DNA from: Novosphingobium sp. MD-1
Lineage (GTDB): Bacteria > Pseudomonadota > Alphaproteobacteria > Sphingomonadales > Sphingomonadaceae
Length of the DNA stretch: 64,000 nt
Direction: 5' to 3'
Assembly: GCF_001014975.1 (NCBI RefSeq)
Contig: NZ_BBXA01000013.1
Location: 558,001-622,000, forward strand
A program made the position numbers and the translations under genes. The notes under the pieces were generated by a model that worked only from the letters and a program-made list of their open reading frames with translations, was not told where the DNA came from and made no database searches. Below, one piece after another: positions 45,388 to 53,685 of this stretch (the stretch's first letter is position 1; every line of letters begins with the position of its first letter).

Positions 45388-46236
45388 GTGCGGGTCGAAA
45401 AGCTTGCCACCCATATCGGCGCGGAACTGGCTGGCGTGAACCTTGCCGACGCGGTCCATGACGACGCCCTGTTCCGCGTGATCCGAATGGCGCTGCTCGA
45501 ACACAAGGTGCTGTTTTTGCGCGATCAGGATTTCGACCGCGCCACCCATGTCGCATTCGCCGAGCGCTTCGGGGCGCTCGAGGACCATCCAGTAGCCGGG
45601 AGCGATCCCGACCACCCGGGTCTTGTCAGAATCTACAAGGACGAGAATTCGCCGCCTGATTTCTATGAAAACGCCTGGCACTGCGACGCCACCTGGCGCG
45701 AGGCTCCGCCGATGGGCTGCGTGCTGCGCTGCGTGGCCTGCCCGCCGGTAGGCGGCGACACGATGTGGGCGAACATGGCTAAGGCCTATGACGACCTGCC
45801 GGCCCACGTGAAGCAGACCATAGCCCCGCTCAAGGCGCGCCATTCGATCGAGGCTTCGTTCGGTGCGCGGATGGACGAGGCGGAGCGCCATGCCCTGAAG
45901 ACGCGCTACCCCGATGCCGAGCATCCCGTGGTACGCACCCATCCGGAGACCGGCGAGAAAGTGCTGTTCGTAAACGGCTTCACCACGCACTTCACCAATT
46001 ACCACACCGCCGACAACGTCCGCTTCGGTCTGGACTATGCGCCGGGTGCCGCGAATCTGCTGCAGTACCTGATCAGCCGTGCGAGCATTCCCGAATACCA
46101 GGTACGCTGGCGCTGGCAGCCCAACTCGGTGGCGATCTGGGACAACCGTTCGACCCAGCATTACGCAGTCATGGACTACGCCCCCACGGTCCGCCGCATG
46201 GAGCGCGCTGGCATCATCGGCGACCGCCCCTACTGA
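45388..46236 (+). CDS. TauD/TfdA-family 2-oxoglutarate-dependent dioxygenase
   Basis: A 282-residue Fe(II)/2-oxoglutarate dioxygenase beginning at GTG 45388, with a strong GAGGAGG site. The iron ligands are H98-x-D100 (WHCDATW) and H258 (STQHYAV), with the 2-oxoglutarate-binding arginine in VRRMER near residue 270. Members hydroxylate a carbon next to sulfonate, ether or carboxylate groups, which then breaks down spontaneously (taurine, 2,4-D and similar). The substrate here is unknown. The broken YeiH-type exporter in the same operon would fit sulfite release (inference), but no other sulfonate genes are present. Confidence 0.9.
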   Translation: MRVEKLATHIGAELAGVNLADAVHDDALFRVIRMALLEHKVLFLRDQDFDRATHVAFAERFGALEDHPVAGSDPDHPGLVRIYKDENSPPDFYENAWHCDATWREAPPMGCVLRCVACPPVGGDTMWANMAKAYDDLPAHVKQTIAPLKARHSIEASFGARMDEAERHALKTRYPDAEHPVVRTHPETGEKVLFVNGFTTHFTNYHTADNVRFGLDYAPGAANLLQYLISRASIPEYQVRWRWQPNSVAIWDNRSTQHYAVMDYAPTVRRMERAGIIGDRPY

Positions 46237-46272
46237 CATCCATCGACGACAAGAAATCCAAGGAGAGATCCG

Positions 46273-47337
46273 ATGCAGTTCCTCGACGACTCCCTGCTCC
46301 CCCGCAATCAGGAAAAGCTGGTTATCACAGTTGCTCCCTATGGCCCGGAATGGGCGCCGGAAGACTTCCTTGAAGATATTCCCGTGACGATGGACGAGCA
46401 GGTCCAGAAGGCCGTGGACTGCTACAATGCTGGTGCAACGGTCCTCCACCTGCACTGCCGCGAGTTAGACGGTCACGGCTCAAAGCGCCTGTCGATGTTC
46501 AACGAAATGATCGACAAGATCCGCACCGCCGTACCTGAGATGATCATCCAGGTTGGCGGCTCGATCTCCTTCGCTCCCGAAAGCGAGGAAGAGGGCGCGG
46601 AGGCAAAGTGGCTGTCGGACGAGGTGCGTCACATGCTGGCCGAGCTTACGCCAGCCCCAGAACAGGTCACCATCGCCGTCAACACCACGCAGATGAACAT
46701 CATGGACCTGATGCACGAGGAGGAATACGCGCAGACCTCCATCGCCAATCCGGCGCTCTATCACGCCTATCGCGAGATGGTCGTTCCCGCAGGGCCTGCC
46801 TGGGTCGAGGAGCACCTGCGCCGCCTGACAGGCGCCGGCATCCAGCCGCACTTCCAGCTGACCTGCATGCCCGACATGGAGACGGTCGAGCGCCTGATCC
46901 GCAGAGGCCACTACAAAGGCCCGCTGAACCTAACCTGGGTCGGCATCGGTGGTGGTTTCGACGGGCCGAACCCTGCAAACTTCATGGAGTTCATCCGCCG
47001 CGCGCCCGATGGCTCGACCGTGACGCTCGAAAGCGTGATGGGCAACGTCCTGCCGATCAACACCATTGCCATCGCGCTTGGCATGCATGCCCGCTGCGGG
47101 ATCGAGGACACGATCTACGATCCGCACGGCAACAAGATGGGCTCGGTCGCGCAGATCGAACAGCTTGTCCGCATCAGCCGCGAACTGGGCCGCGAGGTGG
47201 CCAACGGTGATGAGGCGCGCGCAATCTACAGGATTGGCACGCAGTACAACTCGACGGAGGAAACGCTCGCCCGCCTCGGCATGGCGCCCAACCGCGAGCG
47301 TGGCCAGCTCGCCGTGCCGATCCGCGAAGTGGCATGA
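46273..47337 (+). CDS. beta-keto acid cleavage enzyme (BKACE, DUF849)
   Basis: A 354-residue (beta/alpha)8 protein of the BKACE family, which condenses a beta-keto acid with acetyl-CoA and yields acetoacetate plus a new acyl-CoA. The zinc motif H59-x-H61 (VLHLHCRELDGHG) and the catalytic glutamate region GIEDTIYDPHGNK (E278) are present. Family members differ in substrate, from 3-keto-5-aminohexanoate to dehydrocarnitine, and many are unassigned. The ATGA overlap couples it to the following hydrolase. In this operon it probably acts after TauD and the reductase on a beta-keto acid. Confidence 0.92.
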   Translation: MQFLDDSLLPRNQEKLVITVAPYGPEWAPEDFLEDIPVTMDEQVQKAVDCYNAGATVLHLHCRELDGHGSKRLSMFNEMIDKIRTAVPEMIIQVGGSISFAPESEEEGAEAKWLSDEVRHMLAELTPAPEQVTIAVNTTQMNIMDLMHEEEYAQTSIANPALYHAYREMVVPAGPAWVEEHLRRLTGAGIQPHFQLTCMPDMETVERLIRRGHYKGPLNLTWVGIGGGFDGPNPANFMEFIRRAPDGSTVTLESVMGNVLPINTIAIALGMHARCGIEDTIYDPHGNKMGSVAQIEQLVRISRELGREVANGDEARAIYRIGTQYNSTEETLARLGMAPNRERGQLAVPIREVA

Positions 47338-47888
47338 ACGTTACCGTTCTCTTCGTGCCGGGCCTGCGCGATCACGTCGAGGATCACTGGCAGACCCATG
47401 CGGCACGCGCGATACCGGGCTCGGTCACGGTCGAACCGTTGACCGAGGACCGGCTGAGCCTTGCCGCGCGTGTCTCCGCACTGGATGCCGCGCTGAATGA
47501 GATCGAGGGCGACGTGGTGATCGCCGCCCACAGCGCCGGCTGTCTGATGGTCGCCGAGTGGGCGCGCAAGCCTACCCGCGCGGTCCGTGGCGCACTGCTG
47601 GCAACGCCGGCAGATGTCGAGAACCCGTTGCCGCCCGGCTACCCCTCGCTGGAAGATCTCACCGCCCATGGCTGGTGCCCGATCGCACGCGAGCGCCTGC
47701 CGTTCTGCACGATCGTGGTGGCCAGCAACAACGATCCGCTCGGCTCGTTCGACCGCATTGCCGACCTCGCCTGGTGCTGGGGCGCGCGGCTGCACGACGC
47801 GGGGGATGTCGGGCATCTCAATCCGCCTGCGGGTTTCGGCCCCTGGGACGAGGCACTGCCGTTGATCAAGCAGGTCACGGCGGGCTAA
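47334..47888 (+). CDS. small RBBP9/YdeN-type alpha/beta hydrolase
   Basis: A 184-residue cytoplasmic serine hydrolase. The N-terminus VLFVPGLRDHVEDHWQTHA is typical of the RBBP9/YdeN family, the nucleophile elbow is AHSAGC near residue 66, and the C-terminal GDVGHLNPPAGFGPW carries the histidine. It starts within the BKACE stop (ATGA). In these short family members ester or thioester hydrolysis is likely, but no natural substrate is known. It may hydrolyse an ester or lactone of the pathway or serve as a thioesterase. Confidence 0.87.
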   Translation: MNVTVLFVPGLRDHVEDHWQTHAARAIPGSVTVEPLTEDRLSLAARVSALDAALNEIEGDVVIAAHSAGCLMVAEWARKPTRAVRGALLATPADVENPLPPGYPSLEDLTAHGWCPIARERLPFCTIVVASNNDPLGSFDRIADLAWCWGARLHDAGDVGHLNPPAGFGPWDEALPLIKQVTAG

Positions 47889-47909
47889 GCATCGGATCGG
47901 GAAAGAAAA

Positions 47910-49196
47910 ATGGCTGGGCCAATCAGCATCGATAGCGGACATGAAGGTCCCGCAAAGGGCAGCGCCTACAGCTGGATCGTCTTTGCGCTGAGCTTTGGCC
48001 TGTTGATATCCGACTACATGGCTCGGCAAGTGCTCAACGCCGTGTTCCCGCTCCTCAAGGTCGAATGGCATTTGAGCGACGGACAGTTGGGGCTCCTCTC
48101 GGGGGTCGTCGCGGTCATGGTTGGCCTGCTGACCTTTCCGCTCTCGCTCGCCGCCGACCGCTGGGGCCGCGTGCGCAGCCTCGCGCTCATGGCGGTGCTG
48201 TGGAGCCTGGCCACGCTGCTCTGCGCGGTGGCGAGTGGCTTTGGCGAGATGCTCGTCGGACGCGCGCTCGTCGGCGTTGGCGAGGCGGCCTATGGCAGCG
48301 TCGGGATCGCCGTGGTGATCAGCGTGTTTCCGCAGCGCCTGCGCGCTACCCTCGCAGCGGCCTTCATGGCGGGCGGGCTGTTCGGACAAGTCCTTGGCGT
48401 GGGCATCGGAGGCACGATCGCGGCCTCTCACGGCTGGCGCAGCGCGTTCATGGCGATCGGTGTTGCCGGGTTGATACTGGGCGTGCTCTATCCGCTGCTG
48501 GTCAAGGAACGGCGCATCCGCGCGATGGCCCCGCAGACCGGCGGGCGGGACAATGGCGATGCTGCGGGAATGTCCGCACCCTTGCGCGCGCTCGTCCGCA
48601 GCCGCTCGGTGAGGCTGGCCTATCTCGGCAGTGGCCTGCAGATGTTTGCGGCGGGCGCGATGCCAGTGTGGTTGCCAAGCTTCCTCAACCGGAACTACGG
48701 CTATGCGGTAGACCGCGCCGGGCAAGTGGCCGCGCTGCTGCTGCTGGCCTGCGGCACGGGGATGGTGGTTTGCGGAATGGTCAGCGACCGCGTCGCGCAG
48801 CATCGGCCAGAGCGCAAGATCAGCCTCGCCATGGCCTACTGCATCGGTACGGCCGCGAGCCTCGCGCTGGCGATGGCTCTTCCCGCCGGTGTCGCGCAAC
48901 TCGCGCTGATCGGCCTTGCTATGTTCCTCGTTGCCGGAACGACCGGTCCGGCCGGCGCGATGGTCGCAAACCTCACCCCTCTCGCCATCCACGGTTCCGC
49001 CTTTGCCACGCTTACGCTCGCAAACAACCTGATCGGGCTGGCTCCGGGGCCGATCGTGACCGGACGCATCGCCGACGCGCTGGGACTTGCCGGAGCATTC
49101 CGGATCCTGCCGCTGTCCTGCATCGCCGCCGCCTTCACCTTTGCGGCCATGCGCCGCAGCTATCTTGCCGATCTGGCCACCGCCAAGGGCACCTGA
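47910..49196 (+). CDS. major facilitator superfamily transporter
   Basis: A 428-residue protein with about 12 hydrophobic helices. The cytoplasmic loop between helices 2 and 3 reads LSLAADRWGRVRSLALMAVLW, and the start of the second half has VCGMVSDRVAQHRPERK, both the MFS loop pattern. The sequence start SAYSWIVFALSFGLLISDYMARQVLNAVFPLL resembles the ACS/spinster-like anion transporters used for organic acids. It follows the hydrolase by 21 bp and probably carries the substrate across the inner membrane after the TonB receptor. Confidence 0.9.
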   Translation: MAGPISIDSGHEGPAKGSAYSWIVFALSFGLLISDYMARQVLNAVFPLLKVEWHLSDGQLGLLSGVVAVMVGLLTFPLSLAADRWGRVRSLALMAVLWSLATLLCAVASGFGEMLVGRALVGVGEAAYGSVGIAVVISVFPQRLRATLAAAFMAGGLFGQVLGVGIGGTIAASHGWRSAFMAIGVAGLILGVLYPLLVKERRIRAMAPQTGGRDNGDAAGMSAPLRALVRSRSVRLAYLGSGLQMFAAGAMPVWLPSFLNRNYGYAVDRAGQVAALLLLACGTGMVVCGMVSDRVAQHRPERKISLAMAYCIGTAASLALAMALPAGVAQLALIGLAMFLVAGTTGPAGAMVANLTPLAIHGSAFATLTLANNLIGLAPGPIVTGRIADALGLAGAFRILPLSCIAAAFTFAAMRRSYLADLATAKGT

Positions 49197-49199
49197 CCC

Positions 49200-49499
49200 A
49201 TGCAGACCCTGACCGACCGCATCCGGGCGCTCGCCCTGTGGCTCGGAGGAGCGCTTGTCATAGCCGCAGCGGCGACGTTGCTGTCGGAACACTAAGCCAC
49301 CCAGGTCATGCTCTATGTGCTGCTGGGCATGGCGTTCAACTTCCTGATGAAGGGCGAGCAGACGCGGTTGGGGATCGAGTTCGCCTCGGAAACGCTACTG
49401 CGAACCGGGGTCGCGCTGCTCCGCTGGGCTCAGGTGAGCGCGCCCGGCTGGGGATCGGTGGTGACGGTCCTGGCGATCCTGCATCTGAATCTTGTGTGA
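49200..49499 (+). pseudogene. YeiH-family (putative sulfate/sulfite exporter) remnant with in-frame stop
   Basis: Read from ATG 49200, the frame is MQTLTDRIRALALWLGGALV..., hits TAA at 49293-49295, and continues in the same frame as MLYVLLGMAFNFLMKGEQ and GIEFASETLLRTGVALLRWAQ before ending at 49499. This resembles the N-terminal third of YeiH/UPF0324 membrane proteins (LLGMxxN, FASKTLLRLGVALLG). The TAA probably replaced a tyrosine codon, and the remaining helices are missing. It starts 3 bp after the MFS stop, so it once belonged to the operon. The family is linked to export of sulfite from sulfonate breakdown. Confidence 0.65.
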
Positions 49500-49536
49500 C
49501 ACGAAATGCAAAATCGCTGTCGTGAATTGTGAAATA
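49497..49536 (+). promoter_or_regulatory. predicted AraC-type direct-repeat operator before TonB receptor
   Basis: Two related words start at 49497 (TGACACGAAATGCAAAAT) and 49518 (TGTCGTGAATTGTGAAATA), again exactly 21 bp apart. The second differs from the qor-promoter site at 44297 at only 3 of 19 positions. This spacing and match suggest that the AraC protein controls the receptor gene as well. Confidence 0.6.
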
Positions 49537-49596
49537 TCACCTCCACGTGGCCGGTATCACGATGACAACAACGGGAAGTTTGGGGAGGATACTGAA

Positions 49597-51960
49597 ATGC
49601 CCACTGGACACTTGCGTCTTTGCGCCAGCGCGTTCGCCATCCTGGCATCGAGCGCGACCATGGCCCACGCGCAGGACAGCGCAGCCGAGACCACCAGCCC
49701 GGCGCCCGCAGGCGGCGAAATTATCGTGACCGCACAGAAGCGCGCCGAGAGCGTGCAGAGCGTGCCGATCTCGATCGCCGCCTTCAGCGGCGCCAGCCTC
49801 GACAAGCAGAACGTCGTGACCGTGCTCGACCTCGGCAAGGTCGCTACCAATTTCCAGACCGTGCGCTCGTCGAATACCGGCTCGACCCGCATCGGCATCC
49901 GCGGCGTCGGCTCGCTTGCCAACACGCTGATCGAACCCAGCGTCGCGGTGTTCGTCGATGGCGTTTACGTGCCACGTTCGGGCTCGGTATTGGGTGCATT
50001 CCTCGACATAGAGGGCGTGGAAGTGCTGCGCGGGCCGCAGGGTACCCTGTTTGGCCGCAACGCCAGTGTCGGCGCGCTTTCGCTGCGCAGCTCACTGCCC
50101 AAGAGCGAGTTCAGCGGTGAAGTCAGTGCCGAGGTCGGTTCGTTCGACCGCTACAAGATTGCCGGCAACGTCAACCTGCCGCTGACCGAGAACGTCGCCT
50201 TGCGCGTCGCGGGCATGGGCCAGTGGTTCAAGGGGCCCTGGGTCAACAAGCTCGATGGCAAGCACTACGGCGGATCGGACGACGTCTCGTTCCGCGGCAC
50301 CCTCAAGGTCGATCTCGGCAATGTCGAATGGATCCTGCGCGGCGACTACACGCGCCTCGACGGCGATGGCGTCGCCAATTTCGATTTTGATCCCAACTCG
50401 GTCAGCGCTGCACGCCTTGCCTTCATCCAGGCCGCGTTTAACGGCGGGCCTGACACAAACCTCAACGACCGCGTGATGAACCAATCGATGGCGACTGGCC
50501 TGGTCGACGAGAACTGGGGCGTCTCGAGCACCGCCTCGCTCGAGTTGGCAGGCGGCAGCACGCTCAAGCTGATCAACAGCTATCGCGTGTGGACCAACGA
50601 CCAGCTCGATGGCGATATCGTCTACTTCCCGGTCAGCCTCGCCTCGCGCCGGAGCCTGTTCGATTCGAAGAGCCAGAATCACGAGCTGCAGTTCATCTCT
50701 CCCGAAAAAGAATGGCTTGGCGGCAAGTTCGACATGGTCGCTGGCGTCTATTACTTCGAAGAAGATTTCGCGCTGGCCGAAGAGCTCAACATGGGCACCG
50801 CCTTCTGTGGCGTGCTGGTTCCGGCAGGACCAGCGCGCACGGCCTGCGCCACCTACTATGCCGTGAACAACGGCATTGCGGCGACCGATCAGGACGTGTT
50901 CCAGAACGTCAAGAGCTTCGCTGCCTACGGTCAGGGCAATCTGCACCTGTCGGACCAGCTGACCCTTACGCTAGGTGGCCGCTGGACCACCGACAGCAAG
51001 CGCGGCAGCTATGCCCAGGCGTCGAGCCCGTTCACACAGACCCTGCGCGCCACCGAGAAGCTGACATTCCCCGGTATCAAGGAAGATCGCTTCACCTATC
51101 GGGTAAGCCTAAATTACAAACCCAATGACGACATTCTCGTCTTCGCCAACCACTCGACCGGTTACAAGTCGGGTGGCTACAACTCGGGTGGTGGCACGCC
51201 ATCGCTTTCAGTCGTCGATGGCAGTGGCAACCTCGTGTCGACCAAGCGCCTGTTCACCCGCGAGACTGTCAAGAACTACGAACTTGGCGTGAAGTCGAGC
51301 TGGCTTGACCGCAAGGTCCGCGCCAACATAACCCTTTATCGCATGGATATCGGCGGGTTCCAGGATCGCGCATTCGACGGCGTCAGCTTCATCGTGCGCA
51401 ATGCCGGGAATTTGCGCCAGCAGGGCGTTGAACTGGACCTCAGCATCGCTCCGAGCCGCGACTTCTCGATCTCGGGCTCGGTGGCCTATCTCGACTCGAA
51501 GTTCACCGACTTCAGGACCGCCTCCAACCTGCCTGGCCTTCCCGGCACCCAAGACCTGACCGGCAAGCCCAACACCTTCTCGCCCAAGTGGTCAGGCAAT
51601 GTAGCGGTGGATTGGGGCACGGACCTCGGGCAGGGTGGCATGCGCCTGGCGGTCAACGGCACGATGTCGTTCATTTCCAGCCAGTTCGTCGGCACCGTGA
51701 ACGACAGCAACCCGCAGTCACTGGCAGGTGCTTATGCACTCCTCGGTGGCCGAATCTCGCTGAGTGGTGCGGACGATCGTTGGACGCTGTCGGTCTTCGT
51801 GCGCAACCTTGCCAACAAGCACTATCGTCCTTTGACCGTGTACCAACCGCTTGGCGCGGCGCTGGGTCTCAACAACACTGTGTTCCCCGGCAGCACTGCC
51901 AACCGCGTCTTGGCCAGCGAGCCGCGGATGTTTGGAGCTGCCGCAACTTATCGCTTCTGA
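49597..51960 (+). CDS. TonB-dependent outer-membrane receptor
   Basis: A receptor of 787 residues. The ATG at 49597 follows GGGGAGG; the longer upstream frame is spurious. The signal peptide ends near ATMAHAQD, the plug begins EIIVTAQKRAESVQSVPISIAAF, with IGIRGVGSLANTLIEPSVAVFVDGVY and VEVLRGPQGTLFGRNASVGALSLRS, and the barrel ends RMFGAAATYRF. It is 397 bp beyond the MFS gene and has its own promoter region with the AraC-type direct repeats. It should import the substrate of the qor-TauD-BKACE pathway (inference). Confidence 0.92.
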   Translation: MPTGHLRLCASAFAILASSATMAHAQDSAAETTSPAPAGGEIIVTAQKRAESVQSVPISIAAFSGASLDKQNVVTVLDLGKVATNFQTVRSSNTGSTRIGIRGVGSLANTLIEPSVAVFVDGVYVPRSGSVLGAFLDIEGVEVLRGPQGTLFGRNASVGALSLRSSLPKSEFSGEVSAEVGSFDRYKIAGNVNLPLTENVALRVAGMGQWFKGPWVNKLDGKHYGGSDDVSFRGTLKVDLGNVEWILRGDYTRLDGDGVANFDFDPNSVSAARLAFIQAAFNGGPDTNLNDRVMNQSMATGLVDENWGVSSTASLELAGGSTLKLINSYRVWTNDQLDGDIVYFPVSLASRRSLFDSKSQNHELQFISPEKEWLGGKFDMVAGVYYFEEDFALAEELNMGTAFCGVLVPAGPARTACATYYAVNNGIAATDQDVFQNVKSFAAYGQGNLHLSDQLTLTLGGRWTTDSKRGSYAQASSPFTQTLRATEKLTFPGIKEDRFTYRVSLNYKPNDDILVFANHSTGYKSGGYNSGGGTPSLSVVDGSGNLVSTKRLFTRETVKNYELGVKSSWLDRKVRANITLYRMDIGGFQDRAFDGVSFIVRNAGNLRQQGVELDLSIAPSRDFSISGSVAYLDSKFTDFRTASNLPGLPGTQDLTGKPNTFSPKWSGNVAVDWGTDLGQGGMRLAVNGTMSFISSQFVGTVNDSNPQSLAGAYALLGGRISLSGADDRWTLSVFVRNLANKHYRPLTVYQPLGAALGLNNTVFPGSTANRVLASEPRMFGAAATYRF

Positions 51961-52469
51961 TCACCAACTGTCAGTCGCGCCCCGCAGAACACACTAAAGG
52001 TACGAAGGCTGTGTTGAACCAGCCAGGTGGGCGCGACCGCCAAGACTCTTGACGGCCTGTCGCAAGCGAACCGCGCCTGCCTCCTGCTTCTGACCCTAGG
52101 TCATGCTGGTGGATGAAAGCTACATGGCAAAGTTTCCATGGCCGTTTTGGTCACTGTCGCCAATCGGCCATGCTTACGGCCTCGCTGTAAGCCGCCGCTC
52201 TCCGCCTCTCCCAGAAGATGAACGAAGGAGCGGTTTCGTGGTCGGCCTCCAGGCCCTGCAACGTCGTCTTTGAAGGCGGCGCCTGACGGCCGATATGCAG
52301 CACTTGCCCACCCAACAGCCTGCGCCCAGCAGGCGCGGCGTGTTCTGAAGACGCCGAGTTCGAGACTTGCTTCCTGTCATGTGTTGGGGACACCGATTTG
52401 ACCGCAAGGATCGGGACGCTTGCTCCCATGCTGTCTGCTACGGCGGGCCTCAAGCAAGGAGTTTTGTCA
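51961..52469. other. intergenic stretch holding repeat copy B
   Basis: About 510 bp with no gene that I can support; the minus-strand frame 52453-52151 has no start signal or family match beyond the repeated segment. It contains repeat copy B and the promoter of the DUF1203 operon. This is the right end of the AraC/IS1182 part of the accessory region. Confidence 0.45.
52152..52278. repeat. imperfect direct repeat, copy B
   Basis: Counterpart of 41101-41228 in the same orientation, with the identical 47-bp core at 52214-52260. The two copies lie 11.05 kb apart and enclose IS1182, the AraC regulator, the qor-TauD-BKACE operon and the TonB receptor. On the minus strand the frame TLQGLEADHETAPSFIFWERRRAAAYSEA is open here and ends at TGA 52151-52153. 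Confidence 0.75.
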
Positions 52470-52937
52470 ATGTCATTCCGTGTCCTCGGGCTCGATCCAA
52501 GCCAATTTCATGGTCTCGCCGGACTTTCCGATGATGATCTGGCCCGCGCCGGTGCGCGCAGGTATGTGGTTGATACCAAGCCGGGTTTCCCTGACCGGAT
52601 CGAGGTCCGCGACCTTGATGTTGGAGAGACGGCAATCCTGCTCAACTACGAACATCAACCCGCCCGAACACCCTACCGGTCGCGCCACGCCATTTTCGTG
52701 CGCGAGGGTGCGGACCGTGCTTTGGACGTGATCAACCTACTGCCCGAAGCACTCCGCATCCGCCTGATATCGCTGCGTGCGTTCGATGCGTCGGGCGAGA
52801 TGATCGACGCGGACCTTGCCGAGGGCGAAGCCCTGGCGCCTCTGATCGAGCGATTTCTCGCCAATCCGGACGTGGCCTATCTTCATGCCCATTATGCCAA
52901 GTATGGTTGCTATGCCGCCCGCATCGAACGGGCCTGA
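52470..52937 (+). CDS. DUF1203 family protein
   Basis: A 155-residue soluble protein starting at ATG 52470 behind AAGGAG. It matches DUF1203 across its length: MSFRVLGLDPSQFHGLAGLSDDDLARAGARRYVVDTKPGFPDRIEVRDLDVGE-type start, then LLNYEHQPARTPYRSRHAIFV and a C-terminal VAYLHAHYAKYGCYAARIERA. The family has no established function but often accompanies oxygenases or repair genes. The next gene starts 26 bp on, so it is the first member of a three-gene operon with a 2OG oxygenase and AlkB. Confidence 0.85.
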   Translation: MSFRVLGLDPSQFHGLAGLSDDDLARAGARRYVVDTKPGFPDRIEVRDLDVGETAILLNYEHQPARTPYRSRHAIFVREGADRALDVINLLPEALRIRLISLRAFDASGEMIDADLAEGEALAPLIERFLANPDVAYLHAHYAKYGCYAARIERA

Positions 52938-52962
52938 GGATGGTCATTATGGAAGGCGCCAC

Positions 52963-53685
52963 ATGAACGACCAGCCAATGGGCCTTCATACGCGCATCGC
53001 CGGCCATGACTGGGCGGCGATCGCGGCCAACCTTGATCAGGAAGGCTGGGTCGTCCTGCCCGGCCTGCTTGATGGCGGGGAATGCAATGCCGTGGCTGCG
53101 CTTTGCGGTCCCACGAATGTGTTCCGATCCCACATCCATATGGCCCGCCATGGCTTCGGCAGAGGTGAGTATCGCTATTTCGCCTATCCCTTGCCTTCGC
53201 TGGTCGAGGAGGCGCGGACCTCTCTTTATCCGCGCCTCGCGCCGATCGCCAATGGCTGGCATGAGCGGATGGGGATCGACGTCCGCTTCCCTGCCGATCA
53301 TGCCACCTTCCTGGTGCGATGCCATGAGGCTGGGCAGAGGCGCCCGACGCCCCTGCTGCTGGAATATGGGGAGGGCGACTACAACTGCCTGCACCAGGAT
53401 CTTTACGGCGACCATGTGTTTCCCTTGCAGGTCGCAGTCCTGCTGTCCGAGCCTGGCAAAGATTTTACCGGCGGCGAGTTCGTCCTGACTGAACAGCGGC
53501 CACGCATGCAGTCGCGCCCGGCGGTCGTGCCGCTAGGTAAGGGCGACGCGGTCCTGTTTGCCGTGAACTTTCGCCCGCAGCGTGGCGCGAAAGGCGACTA
53601 TCGCGTCACTCTGCGCCATGGTGTCAGCAAGCTGCGTTCGGGCAAGCGACATACGCTGGGGATCATCTTCCATGATGCAAGCTGA
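52963..53685 (+). CDS. 2OG-Fe(II) oxygenase linked to alkB
   Basis: A 240-residue protein starting at ATG 52963, six bases after GGAAGG. The iron ligands are H144-x-D146 in LHQDLYGDH, with a distal histidine and arginine in VTLRHGVSKLRSGKRHTLG (H219 or H230). The fold is the prolyl-hydroxylase-like double-stranded beta-helix. This family is regularly found directly upstream of alkB in proteobacteria, and its 3' end overlaps the alkB start by 14 bp. It probably acts on alkylated nucleic acid or a repair protein, but its own substrate is not established. Confidence 0.85.
   Translation: MNDQPMGLHTRIAGHDWAAIAANLDQEGWVVLPGLLDGGECNAVAALCGPTNVFRSHIHMARHGFGRGEYRYFAYPLPSLVEEARTSLYPRLAPIANGWHERMGIDVRFPADHATFLVRCHEAGQRRPTPLLLEYGEGDYNCLHQDLYGDHVFPLQVAVLLSEPGKDFTGGEFVLTEQRPRMQSRPAVVPLGKGDAVLFAVNFRPQRGAKGDYRVTLRHGVSKLRSGKRHTLGIIFHDAS

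Noticed and set aside
47226..49292. 688-codon minus-strand frame over the hydrolase and MFS genes
   Set aside because: Composition is typical of a shadow frame and the plus strand encodes a complete 12-helix carrier.
52080..52110. CTGACCCTAG near 52091, similar to the end of the MITE-like element
   Set aside because: Only 10 bases match and no second inverted end or internal stem is nearby, so chance is sufficient.
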